Positions 57,201 through 64,000 of a stretch of DNA of 64,000 nt are shown here, piece by piece (positions within the stretch are counted from its first letter, which is position 1; every line of letters starts with the position of its first letter). The stretch comes from CAVXYG01 sp963706835. Lineage in GTDB: Bacteria; Actinomycetota; Actinomycetes; S36-B12; GCA-2699445. The notes beneath the pieces are model-generated. The model was not told the DNA's origin. It ran no database searches and was given only the letters and a program-made list of their open reading frames with translations. Where the stretch lies: assembly GCA_963706835.1 (NCBI GenBank), contig CAVPOB010000015.1, forward strand, positions 1 to 64,000, in the 5' to 3' direction. The translations under genes and the position numbers were made by a program.

Positions 57201-58451
57201 GTGGATGCCGCTCGTCGCGCTGCCCAGCGCGGGGTCATCGCGTGCGCCGGCGTGGTCCTGCTGACCGCGACTGCTGCGACTGTCGGGCTGCCACCTGCCG
57301 GCGACAGCTCCGCTACGACCCGGCCCGTAGCCGCCGCACCGACCCCCGGGCCGCTGTCCCTGAAGGACGAGGCCGTCTGGCTAGCCGAGTTCGGGCGCGG
57401 GGCTCCTGCAACGCCTTCCCCAACCGCATCGCAACGCGCTGCGGCTGCGCCCGCTGCTGACAGCGCAACCGCCGCCGAAGGCGAAGATGAGGACGAATCT
57501 GCACCGGCCGGGGGTGAGACCGCGAACCCGGCCGACCAGCCAGAGGTGCGCACGATCGCGTACCGTCCGGGCCCGTCGATTCACACCGAGGCCGTGCTGG
57601 CGCTGGTGGTGGAGCACTTCCCCGCCGATCAGGTGGGCAACGCGATGGCGGTGGCCCGCTGCGAATCTGGCCACTCCAACGCCATCGGCGCCACCAACAA
57701 CAACGGCACCACCGACTGGGGCGTCTTCCAGCTCAACGACGGCGGCACCCTGCAGGGCGCCCTGCGCCGCATCGGCACCGGCTTCACCAGCACCGCCGAG
57801 GCCCAGCAACTCGCCCTGGACGCAGAGACCAACGTGCGCGCCGCCCGCGCCATCTACGACAACCGCGGCTGGGCGCCCTGGGTCTGCGCCTACAAGACCG
57901 GCATCGTCGCCGCCCTCTACAGCAGCACCCCCGGCCCCATGGCCGGCCGCTACGACGAACGCGGGCTCGTCGGGCAGGTGGATCTGACCCGCACCGTGCC
58001 GGATGGCGACGCCGCGGTGCCGACCCCGGCAGCGCCTACTCCCACGCCGAAGCCCCAGAAGCCATCCGCCACCCCGAAGCCGACCACCTCGCCGAAGCCG
58101 ACCACCACACCGACACCATCAGGGACGCCGAAACCCTCTGGGACGACGACCGCGCCGGCTCCCACACCCACCGCCGCGCCGACCAAGTCTCCGACCGAGT
58201 CGGCGACCCCCTCCGGGTCCGCGACCCCCTCCGGGTCCGCGACTGCCTCGGCAACGCAGTCACCCACAGGGTCGGCCGCACCGTCGAAGTCGGCCGCTCC
58301 CGGGGCATCTGCGACTCCGAGCGCTTCGGCGGCGCAGACACCCATCGGCGCGGCCACAACGAGGGCCCCCACCTCCTCGAGCACCACGACCGGTTCTAGC
58401 GCAACGCCCTCTCCGAGCAGACCCGACGTGACGACGCCCCCGGCCGAGTAG
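57201..58451 (+). CDS. Secreted lytic transglycosylase-like protein, copy 2
   Basis: 416-residue paralogue. GTG 57201 with GGGAGG six bases upstream. N-terminal signal helix (GVIACAGVVLLTATAATVG), an Ala/Glu/Asp-rich linker, the same lysozyme-like domain with Glu155, then a long disordered tail rich in Pro, Thr and Ser (residues about 275-415), probably cell-wall spanning and possibly glycosylated. The 345-base domain region (57616-57960) has only two synonymous differences from copy 1 (56475-56819). Cell wall remodelling or resuscitation role inferred. Confidence 0.87.
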   Translation: MDAARRAAQRGVIACAGVVLLTATAATVGLPPAGDSSATTRPVAAAPTPGPLSLKDEAVWLAEFGRGAPATPSPTASQRAAAAPAADSATAAEGEDEDESAPAGGETANPADQPEVRTIAYRPGPSIHTEAVLALVVEHFPADQVGNAMAVARCESGHSNAIGATNNNGTTDWGVFQLNDGGTLQGALRRIGTGFTSTAEAQQLALDAETNVRAARAIYDNRGWAPWVCAYKTGIVAALYSSTPGPMAGRYDERGLVGQVDLTRTVPDGDAAVPTPAAPTPTPKPQKPSATPKPTTSPKPTTTPTPSGTPKPSGTTTAPAPTPTAAPTKSPTESATPSGSATPSGSATASATQSPTGSAAPSKSAAPGASATPSASAAQTPIGAATTRAPTSSSTTTGSSATPSPSRPDVTTPPAE

Positions 58452-58467
58452 ACCGGCGCTGGACCGC

Positions 58468-59127
58468 CTAAGGCCGCTGCTCGAAGATCGACGGCGGCAT
58501 GGGCACGTCCGGGAGCACGCGCGCGACGAATGCACGGACCCTATCGTCGATCTCCCCGATGGCCTGCCGCATCTCCTCGCGGTTGAGCCCAGTCATGTGT
58601 TGGATCGGCCACCGCTCGATGTCCGTGTCCGGCGGCACCTGCGTGTCGTTCGACCCGACGAGCACGATGTGGTCGGCGAGTTCCACGTACTCCGGCCGCA
58701 GCCGCTTGGGGTAGTCGGTGAGTTCGACACCGCGCTCGCGCATGTACGCCACCACCTCGGGATTGGTCTCCTCCGCCGGATTCTGACCCGCCGAGACGAC
58801 CTCGAGATGTCCCGGCGCATAGAAGCGCAGCAGCGAGGCGGCGACCTGGGAGCGGCCGGCGTTCGTGCCGCACACCAGCAGCACCTCAGTGCTGTCGGCC
58901 CCGTCGCCCTCGGCGAGGCGACGGCGCGCATGCAGCAGCAATCGCGCTTGCCGCATCGTCAGGATCGGGATGAACTGCTCGATCCGCGCCCCCTGCGACA
59001 CCTCCTCGTACGCCTCATCCACCAGCGCACGGATCTGTTCGCGGTCGACTGACCCCTTGGTCTCGTTGACCAGCGAGTTGACCACGTGATTGAGGTGTCC
59101 GCGCATCACCGGATCGATGTCACCCAT
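58468..59127 (-). CDS. Low-molecular-weight phosphatase/ArsC-like with three-helix N-terminal domain
   Basis: 219-residue two-domain protein. Residues 1-75 (VMRGHLNHVVNSLVNETKGS) form the three-helix-bundle dimerisation domain known from actinobacterial arsenate reductase-like proteins. Residues 80-219 have the phosphatase loop VLLVCGTNAGRSQVAASLL (C-X5-R-S). The late acid motif, DP in true enzymes, reads WPIQHMTGLN, lacking Asp, so catalysis may differ. No ars genes nearby. ATG 59127. Confidence 0.82.
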   Translation of the reverse strand: MGDIDPVMRGHLNHVVNSLVNETKGSVDREQIRALVDEAYEEVSQGARIEQFIPILTMRQARLLLHARRRLAEGDGADSTEVLLVCGTNAGRSQVAASLLRFYAPGHLEVVSAGQNPAEETNPEVVAYMRERGVELTDYPKRLRPEYVELADHIVLVGSNDTQVPPDTDIERWPIQHMTGLNREEMRQAIGEIDDRVRAFVARVLPDVPMPPSIFEQRP

Positions 59128-59191
59128 GGCGTCACTGTATTCCAGCCGCTCCCCGCCGAGGCTCGCGCAGGCGCAGGCGTTCACGTTGCGT

Positions 59192-59752
59192 TCAGGCGGG
59201 CTCTGCCCAACCCTGCGCGAACACCCAGGATTCCTGCGGCCGCCGCACCCGCGGCGCGGCCTCCCGCCTGCGAAGGTGACCCGGCAGTGCGTCCGCATCG
59301 CCCGGTACGCCCACGGCCAGCACGACCATGGGCGCCAGGTGCCGTGGAATCGCCATATCGGCGATCAGCTGCTCGGCGTCGAACCCGCCCATCTGGTGGG
59401 TGATCAGACCCATGGCCTCGGCCTGAACGCCCAGCTGGCCCACCGCCAGGCCGAGTTCGTACGCACGCCCGGCAGACGGCGCCTGCTCCTGCGAGCCGCT
59501 GTCCACCATCGCAACGATGAGTGCCGACGCAGCGGGGGCCCACAGCTGGTTGTTGCCGTTCAACGCGTCGGCGATCGCCTTGAACGTCGCGTCGCCGCGG
59601 TGGCCGACGAGGAATGCCCACGGCTGGCGGTTCATGGCGCTCGGCGCCCACCGGGCCGCCTCCAGCAGGATCGCCATCTCCTCGGGCGCCAACGCGTGGG
59701 TCGGATCGAAGGCGACTGCGCTGCGCCGACGTGCAATGGCATCGATGAGCAT
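59192..59752 (-). CDS. Nitroreductase-family FMN oxidoreductase
   Basis: 186-residue protein. RRSAVAFDP at the N-terminus contacts the FMN phosphate, and ARWAPSAMNRQPWAFLVG is the family's FMN-binding helix. LGLAVGQLGVQAEAMGLITH and the C-terminal RRPQESWVF close the fold. Typical size for a homodimeric NfsB/FrhB-like reductase of quinones or nitro compounds. A striking AT-rich palindrome lies 20 bases upstream, so transcription is probably controlled by a TetR- or MarR-like repressor. Confidence 0.88.
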   Translation of the reverse strand: MLIDAIARRRSAVAFDPTHALAPEEMAILLEAARWAPSAMNRQPWAFLVGHRGDATFKAIADALNGNNQLWAPAASALIVAMVDSGSQEQAPSAGRAYELGLAVGQLGVQAEAMGLITHQMGGFDAEQLIADMAIPRHLAPMVVLAVGVPGDADALPGHLRRREAAPRVRRPQESWVFAQGWAEPA

Positions 59753-59771
59753 CCGGCACCTCTCGGATAGA

Positions 59772-59789
59772 TGATTGAATGCTCAATCA
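59772..59789. promoter_or_regulatory. Operator-like palindrome TGATTGA-4-TCAATCA
   Basis: Perfect 7-base inverted repeat separated by ATGC, in AT-rich DNA that stands out from the surroundings, positioned at the promoter of the nitroreductase gene. Pattern fits a TetR/MarR-family half-site pair. The regulator gene is not in the window. Confidence 0.6.
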
Positions 59790-59810
59790 ACAACGCTGGA
59801 CCAGGTGCGG

Positions 59811-61394
59811 CTATTCCACCTCCACCCAGGCGGCGGCGTCGTCGGGCAGCAGGCACTTCACGACGGGTTCGCTGGACAGCACCAGCCTGCCGCTCGGAAT
59901 CGGGACCGGGTCGCCGGAGAGGTTGACCACCACCTCGATCGAGCCGCGCCGCAAGTGCAGGACCCCGGTGTCGCTGGGCAGCCACTGCAGCCCATCCACG
60001 GGCAGCGCGCGTCGGGCGGCGATCGCGCGACGGTACAGGGTCAGCAGCGAGTGTGGGTCCTGCTCCTGCGCGGCGACGGTCTTGGCGGCCCAATCGGGCG
60101 GCATGGGCAGCCACGGGTCGCCGGTCGTGAAGCCGAACGGCGGACCGGCGCCCTCCCACGGCATGGGGATGCGGCACCCGTCGCGGCCGCGGTTGGTGTG
60201 CCCGGACCGCTCCCAGATGGGGTCCTGCAGCACCTCCTCGGGCAGGTCGTCGATGTTCTCCAGCCCCAGTTCCTGACCGTTGTAGAGGTAGGCGCTGCCC
60301 GGCAGTGCCAGCAGCAGCAGCGCCATGGCCCGACTGCGCCGCAGGCCCAGGGCGATGTCGACCTCGCCCTCGGGGCCGGTGTTCATGGTGCCGGGCACGT
60401 ACTCGCCGGCCAGTTCCACCATCGCGCCGTACCGGGTGACCGACCTCGGCGTGTCGTGGTTGTCGATCACCCATGTGGTGGGGGCGCCGACCTCGGCGTT
60501 GGCCGCCATGGACGCGTTGATCGCCTGCCGCAGCCGGTCGGCGCGCCAGCCCGCCTTCACGAATCGGAAGTTGAACGCCAACTGCATCTCGTCCGGCCGC
60601 AGGAACAGCGCGACCACCTCGTCCGGCGCCCCGGTCTCGATGACCGCCATCGGGTCGTGATCGTAGGAGTCGAAGAGCCGGCGGAATGCGCGGTAGATGT
60701 CGTGCACGCCCGATGCGTCGTCTTTGGGGATGACCGGTTCCCCGGTCGGAGTGTCGGGAAGGTTCACATCCTTGATGAGCGCGTCGGACACGTCGATGCG
60801 GAACCCGTCGACTCCTCGGTCCAACCAGAACCGCAGGACGTCGACGAACTCGTCGAGGACCTCCGGGTTGCGCCAGTTCAGGTCCGGCTGCTCGCGCGCG
60901 AAGAGGTGGTAGTACCACTGGCCGTCGGGGGCCTGCGTCCAGGATGGTCCGCCGAAGACGCTGCGCCAGTTGTTCGGCGGCCCGCCATCCTTGCCGTCGA
61001 AGAACAGGTACCGCTCCCGTTCCGGACTGCCCGGGGCCGCCGCGAGCGCCGCCTGGAACCAGGCGTGCTGATCGCTGGTGTGGTTGGGGACGAAGTCGAC
61101 GGTGACCCGGATGCCCCGGTCGTGCGCCGCGGCCACGAGTTCGTCGAAGTCGGCCAGCGTGCCGAAGAGCGGATCGACGTCGCGGTAGTCGGCGACATCG
61201 TAGCCGTGGTCCACCTGCGGTGACTTGAAGAACGGGCCCAGCCACAGCGCATCGACGCCGAGCTCGGCGAGGTACTCCATGTGCTCGGTGATGCCCCGCA
61301 GATCACCCGTTCCATCGCCGTCCCCGTCAGCGAAGGAGCGGGGATAGATCTGATACACCACGGCATTGCGCCACCATTCGGCCTGCTCGCTCAT
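59811..61394 (-). CDS. GH13 alpha-glucosidase (oligo-1,6-glucosidase-like)
   Basis: 527-residue cytoplasmic alpha-amylase-family enzyme. (beta/alpha)8 barrel start VVYQIYPRSFADGDGDGTGD, calcium-like loop DGDGDGTGD, region II GVDGFRIDVSDAL with nucleophile Asp201, general acid Glu253 in AVIETGAPDE, and transition-state Asp314 in WVIDNHDTPR. No signal peptide. Hydrolyses alpha-1,4/1,6 glucosides such as maltose, isomaltose or trehalulose; exact substrate uncertain. Divergent from the DUF559 gene across a region with two palindromic elements. Confidence 0.93.
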   Translation of the reverse strand: MSEQAEWWRNAVVYQIYPRSFADGDGDGTGDLRGITEHMEYLAELGVDALWLGPFFKSPQVDHGYDVADYRDVDPLFGTLADFDELVAAAHDRGIRVTVDFVPNHTSDQHAWFQAALAAAPGSPERERYLFFDGKDGGPPNNWRSVFGGPSWTQAPDGQWYYHLFAREQPDLNWRNPEVLDEFVDVLRFWLDRGVDGFRIDVSDALIKDVNLPDTPTGEPVIPKDDASGVHDIYRAFRRLFDSYDHDPMAVIETGAPDEVVALFLRPDEMQLAFNFRFVKAGWRADRLRQAINASMAANAEVGAPTTWVIDNHDTPRSVTRYGAMVELAGEYVPGTMNTGPEGEVDIALGLRRSRAMALLLLALPGSAYLYNGQELGLENIDDLPEEVLQDPIWERSGHTNRGRDGCRIPMPWEGAGPPFGFTTGDPWLPMPPDWAAKTVAAQEQDPHSLLTLYRRAIAARRALPVDGLQWLPSDTGVLHLRRGSIEVVVNLSGDPVPIPSGRLVLSSEPVVKCLLPDDAAAWVEVE

Positions 61395-61438
61395 GCCCGC
61401 CAGCGTATTCGGCGGCGCCTCCACACGCCCTCCCAGTT

Positions 61439-61574
61439 GTGGCCGAACCCGCCGACTCACCCTCCGCAGCGCACTGGTTCGGCCACTGCCCCGACACCAT
61501 CGCGGGTACCGCGCCTGCGGTGCGCTGTGGCCGAACCCGCCGACTCACCCTCCGCAGCGTGACCGTTCGGCCAC
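61439..61574. repeat. Two 48-bp palindromic elements
   Basis: Each element starts GTGGCCGAACCCGCCGACTC and ends GTTCGGCCAC, so the outer 10-11 bases are complementary with a 26-28 base inner part (CCCTCCGCAGCG). First at 61439-61486, second at 61527-61574, 88 bases apart and nearly identical in between the arms. They lie in the divergent promoter region of the GH13 and DUF559 genes: either regulator sites or a small hairpin repeat family. Confidence 0.85.
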
Positions 61575-61663
61575 TTCGCCATGGCACATCCACAGCGCCG
61601 CCGGACTCCACTGGTCGGCGACTCCTGAGGCGCCCCGAGGCCGCGGCGGGGCACAGTGGCGCC

Positions 61664-62593
61664 GTGTTCCGCCGCCTGCCTCCGGACCTGCTCGCGCTGC
61701 TGCGCCGTCAGCGATGGGTGCTGGGCACGTGGCAGCCTGAGATGGGGTCACTGCCCGCCAGAACGATCCACAGGGCGCTTATGGAAGGGCTCTGGCGCAC
61801 GATCACGCCTCGCACCCTCCTGGCACTGCCCATCGAGCCGGAGCCCGGGCACTACCGGATGGCCGCGGTGCTGGAACTGGGGCCCTGGGCAGTGCTGGCC
61901 GGAGCATCGAGCCTCGTGGAGTGGAAGTGGTCCGGCGATGACCCGGGGTTCACCGATGTGCTCATCCCGCACAACTCGAACCTCCGCAAGCGCCGACTAC
62001 CGCCATGGATCAGGCCCCGGTACGCGCGAACCGAACGCACCTGCGTCGTGCGGGACGGCCTGGCGCTGACCAACGCGGCGGACGCAGCCGTCGACGCCGC
62101 CAGCTGGGCGAGGTCGGCCCGGGAGGCCAGCTTCATCCTGGTCAGCGTGGTGCAGCAGCGCTTGGCGACGCCTCAGGAGCTGCTGGAGACCCTGCAGCAG
62201 CGGCCGAGGTTGCGTCGCAGCCGGCTCATCGCCGAGGTGGTGGCGGAGACTGCCGGCGGGGCGACATCCATCCCCGAGTTGGACTTCGTCCGGGAGTGCC
62301 GGCGCCGAGGTCTGCCGCAGCCCAGGATGCAGGTGCGCCGACGGGACGCGACGGGCGAGGCACGGTGCACCGACGCCGAATTCGCACTGCCGGACGGCGG
62401 GCTGCTCATCGTCGAGATCAACGGCCGTGGGCACGAGGCACCGTCCCGCAGCGCCGATGACACGGTGCGCAACAGCGCGCTGGCACGGGCGACGGGCGCC
62501 CATTTCCTCCCGGTGCCATCGTGGCAGCTGCGCGCCGATCCGGATCCGGTCTTCGCCGAGATCGCGGCGTGGACGCGCCCGCCGGCATCGTGA
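61664..62593 (+). CDS. DUF559/AbiEi-C-like protein
   Basis: 309-residue protein. N-terminal helical part (residues 1-200) resembles the actinobacterial AbiEi-like 'type IV toxin-antitoxin antitoxin' group; the C-terminal part (GATSIPELDFVRECRRRGL, TDAEFALPDGGLLIVEINGR) is a DUF559/VSR-like restriction-endonuclease fold with a D/E-x-K-like arrangement (EINGRGH). No partner toxin gene follows. GTG 61664 gives the expected length. Common orphan gene in actinobacteria; function unknown. Confidence 0.75.
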   Translation: MFRRLPPDLLALLRRQRWVLGTWQPEMGSLPARTIHRALMEGLWRTITPRTLLALPIEPEPGHYRMAAVLELGPWAVLAGASSLVEWKWSGDDPGFTDVLIPHNSNLRKRRLPPWIRPRYARTERTCVVRDGLALTNAADAAVDAASWARSAREASFILVSVVQQRLATPQELLETLQQRPRLRRSRLIAEVVAETAGGATSIPELDFVRECRRRGLPQPRMQVRRRDATGEARCTDAEFALPDGGLLIVEINGRGHEAPSRSADDTVRNSALARATGAHFLPVPSWQLRADPDPVFAEIAAWTRPPAS

Positions 62594-62602
62594 CAGCGCG
62601 CA

Positions 62603-62986
62603 TCATCCGGAGCCGTCGTAAGCCTCGACGGCCCACCGCGCCACCTCGTCGTCCACCTCATCGATGGATCGCACCTCCAGGTGGTGCAGGAAGCGGCCGG
62701 GGCGCACCTGCACCACCTGCTTCCACCGAGGCGAGTCATCACGCCGGGACAGGTCGAAGGACAGCACCACTTCTGCGCCGCGCTCCCCCAACCAGCGCCG
62801 GGGGCTCCACAGGAACGCGAAGCCGCGGCGGCGGGCCCACCCCAGCTGCGTGGCCGCCACCCGAAGCTCAGCCCCGCCCTGCTCCTGGACGATCTGCGCC
62901 ACGCGCTGGAACACCGCCAGGCCCAACTCGTCGCTGGACAGCCATTCCTCGGCATCGGCCGCTGAGGCGAACCGCTCGGCGACCAT
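62603..62986 (-). CDS. DUF5655-like protein
   Basis: 127-residue protein. FAFLWSPRRWLG and RFLHHLEVRSIDEVDDEVAR match the DUF5655 core (H-x-V-E-L... D-x-E-V-x-x-W), a family often near DNA-repair or AraC genes. ATG 62986 overlaps the ung stop (ATGA), so it is coupled to ung. No catalytic motif recognised. Confidence 0.75.
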   Translation of the reverse strand: MVAERFASAADAEEWLSSDELGLAVFQRVAQIVQEQGGAELRVAATQLGWARRRGFAFLWSPRRWLGERGAEVVLSFDLSRRDDSPRWKQVVQVRPGRFLHHLEVRSIDEVDDEVARWAVEAYDGSG

Positions 62987-63663
62987 CAGGGCAGCCGCCA
63001 ATCCACCGGCTCCGCCCCCGCGGCCACCAGCGCCTCATTGGCACGGCTGAAGGGCCGGGAACCGAAGAATCCGCGTGAAGCCGACAGCGGCGAGGGATGG
63101 GGGCTGCTCAGACACTCGACCCCGCCGGCCCGCAGCGACGGCTCCAGCGTTTGCGCGTGGCGCCCCCACAGAATCGCCACCAGGGGGGCCCCGCGGGACG
63201 CCAGCACCTCGATCGCGTGCCCGGTCACCGCCTCCCAGCCCTTGCCGCGGTGGCTGGCCGGCTTGCCGGGCTGCACCGTCAGCACTCGGTTCAGCAGCAT
63301 CACGCCGTGCTCGGCCCACGGCCGAAGGTCGCCGGAACCGGGGGGATCCACTCCCAGATCGGCGACCAACTCGCGGTAGATGTTGACCAGGCTGCCCGGC
63401 AGCGGTCGGACATCCGGGGCCACCGCGAAGGAGAGCCCGATGGGATGGCCCGGCGTGGGATACGGATCCTGGCCCACGATGAGGACCCGCACCTGCTGCA
63501 TGGGGTACCCGAAGGCCCGCAGCACATCGCTGCCAGCCGGGAGGTAGCCGCGGCCCGCGGTGTTCTCGGCGCGCAGGAAGTCGCCCATCGCGGCGATGCG
63601 CTCGGCCATCGGCGCCATCGCCTCGGCCCAGTCCGGTGCCATCAGATCTGCCAGCGGTGCCAC
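62986..63663 (-). CDS. ung: Uracil-DNA glycosylase, family 1
   Basis: 225-residue enzyme excising uracil from DNA. Water-activating loop VLIVGQDPYPTPGH, Phe pocket SFAV, Asn in MLLNRVLTV, and minor-groove loop SSPHPSPLSASRGF are intact. GTG 63663 has TAGGGT six bases before it, compatible with a leaderless mRNA. Repairs deaminated cytosine, important in a high-GC genome. Confidence 0.97.
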   Translation of the reverse strand: MAPLADLMAPDWAEAMAPMAERIAAMGDFLRAENTAGRGYLPAGSDVLRAFGYPMQQVRVLIVGQDPYPTPGHPIGLSFAVAPDVRPLPGSLVNIYRELVADLGVDPPGSGDLRPWAEHGVMLLNRVLTVQPGKPASHRGKGWEAVTGHAIEVLASRGAPLVAILWGRHAQTLEPSLRAGGVECLSSPHPSPLSASRGFFGSRPFSRANEALVAAGAEPVDWRLP

Positions 63664-63669
63664 CCGTCG

Positions 63670-63675
63670 ACCCTA
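63670..63675 (-). promoter_or_regulatory. TAGGGT -10 box for leaderless ung mRNA
   Basis: On the minus strand TAGGGT ends six bases before the ung GTG; no ribosome-binding site. Confidence 0.5.
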
Positions 63676-63719
63676 CCCAGGGCTCCCATCGGCCCCGCAG
63701 CGGCGTTACCGTGCGAAGG

Positions 63720-64000
63720 GTGACCGATGGACCGCAGGGACGGGACAACCCGGCGATCGGGATCGACGGCTACCCGGACGCCGCGGTGACCCCGCTCCAG
63801 GCCGGGCTGCGCGCCGCCGACATCCCCGCCCGGCCGCCGCTTCCGGACGCCGCCGCAGCGGACGACCTCCCACTGGTCCCGGCCGATCCGCCGGACCAGG
63901 ACGAGCCACTGATTCCGCTGACGCACCTGCCACGGGTGAGGGACCTGGCGACCTACCATGCGGCCGGATGGCCCGGATGCGATCGCGCAGGGTCACGCCC
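63720..64000 (+). CDS. Partial gene, possibly peptidase M15-like
   Basis: An open plus-strand frame from GTG 63720 to the window edge, 93 codons without stop. It encodes an acidic, Pro-rich N-terminus and then DEPLIPLTHLPRVRDLATYH followed by AAGWPGC, which resembles the start of actinobacterial M15 D-Ala-D-Ala dipeptidase-like proteins. No catalytic residues are inside the window. Divergent from ung. Tentative. Confidence 0.4.
   Translation, partial: MTDGPQGRDNPAIGIDGYPDAAVTPLQAGLRAADIPARPPLPDAAAADDLPLVPADPPDQDEPLIPLTHLPRVRDLATYHAAGWPGCDRAGSR

Noticed and set aside
56220..58451. Single 743-codon open frame joining both transglycosylase-like genes
   Set aside because: In copy 1 that frame does not encode the lysozyme-like domain. 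Copy 2 has its own RBS and signal peptide, so they are two genes.
61664..62593. Complete toxin-antitoxin system
   Set aside because: Only an AbiEi/DUF559-like orphan is visible; no nucleotidyltransferase toxin partner follows.

Overview
The window is a high-GC, densely packed chromosomal segment from an actinobacterium (class Actinomycetes). The evidence is WhiB, MarP-like protease, PonA2-type penicillin-binding protein, paired ArsA-like ATPases, polyphosphate glucokinase, DUF2510/DUF4244/DUF5063 proteins, and a gene order that from memory follows Mycobacterium tuberculosis Rv3646c (topA) to Rv3721c (dnaX): topA, helicase, Tad-like pilus cluster, HAD phosphatase, acs, holin-like protein, ephE, marP, nudix, tlpA, nth, crp, MBL-fold, ridA, DUF4177, two arsA-like genes, whiB4, ponA2, metallophosphoesterase, asd/lysC, recR, dnaX. 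I cannot name the genus. No mobile element, phage or CRISPR array is visible.

Layout. 1-5.2 kb: frameshifted topA, two broken carboxylate/amino-acid type carriers (YfcC-like and SLC13-like) and a second, decayed topA 5' fragment. 5.2-11.1 kb: CDF transporter, methyltransferase, proton-pumping pyrophosphatase, anti-sigma/STAS pair. 11.2-18.2 kb: MrfA-like helicase converging on a seven-gene Tad/Flp-type operon with ATGA/GTGA overlaps. 18.4-26.2 kb: HAD phosphatase, secreted metalloprotease, degenerate Fic-like gene, acs, nhaA, holin-like protein, EphE-like hydrolase. 26.1-32.5 kb: two minus-strand operons (marP-nudix-tlpA-nth and MBL-nudix-ridA-DUF4177) around crp. 32.5-40.7 kb: arsA pair, whiB, ponA2, secreted proteins, yqeY, phosphoesterase. 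41.5-48.5 kb: tRNA-Pro, asd-lysC, DUF5063-recR-dnaX, DUF2510, SRP RNA. 48.6-56.1 kb: tRNA-Ser, ppgK, pntA1-pntA2-pntB, upp-nagZ, tadA, second tRNA-Ser. 56.2-64 kb: two muralytic-type secreted proteins with an identical domain, LMW phosphatase, nitroreductase, GH13 glucosidase, DUF559 protein, DUF5655-ung, and a partial gene at the right edge.

Themes. Cell-envelope work (PonA2, NagZ-like, lytic transglycosylases, MarP-like, Tad secretion), redox and energy (HppA, transhydrogenase, WhiB, TlpA-like), aspartate-pathway biosynthesis (Asd, LysC) and DNA repair/replication (Nth, RecR, DnaX, Ung, helicase, TopA).

The most unusual non-gene signal is a family of 19-bp-period GC-rich repeats in three separate intergenic regions (about 41.0-41.4, 47.3-47.8 and 55.1-55.3 kb). 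Each locus is built the same way: forward units on the left, inverted units on the right. There is also a 24-bp minisatellite after ponA2, an extremely GC-rich repeat block upstream of upp, and a pair of 48-bp palindromic elements at 61.4-61.6 kb. Many otherwise well-conserved genes carry frameshifts, several in short C/G runs. Uncorrected long-read indels are the simplest explanation, so 'broken' genes should be read with that in mind.
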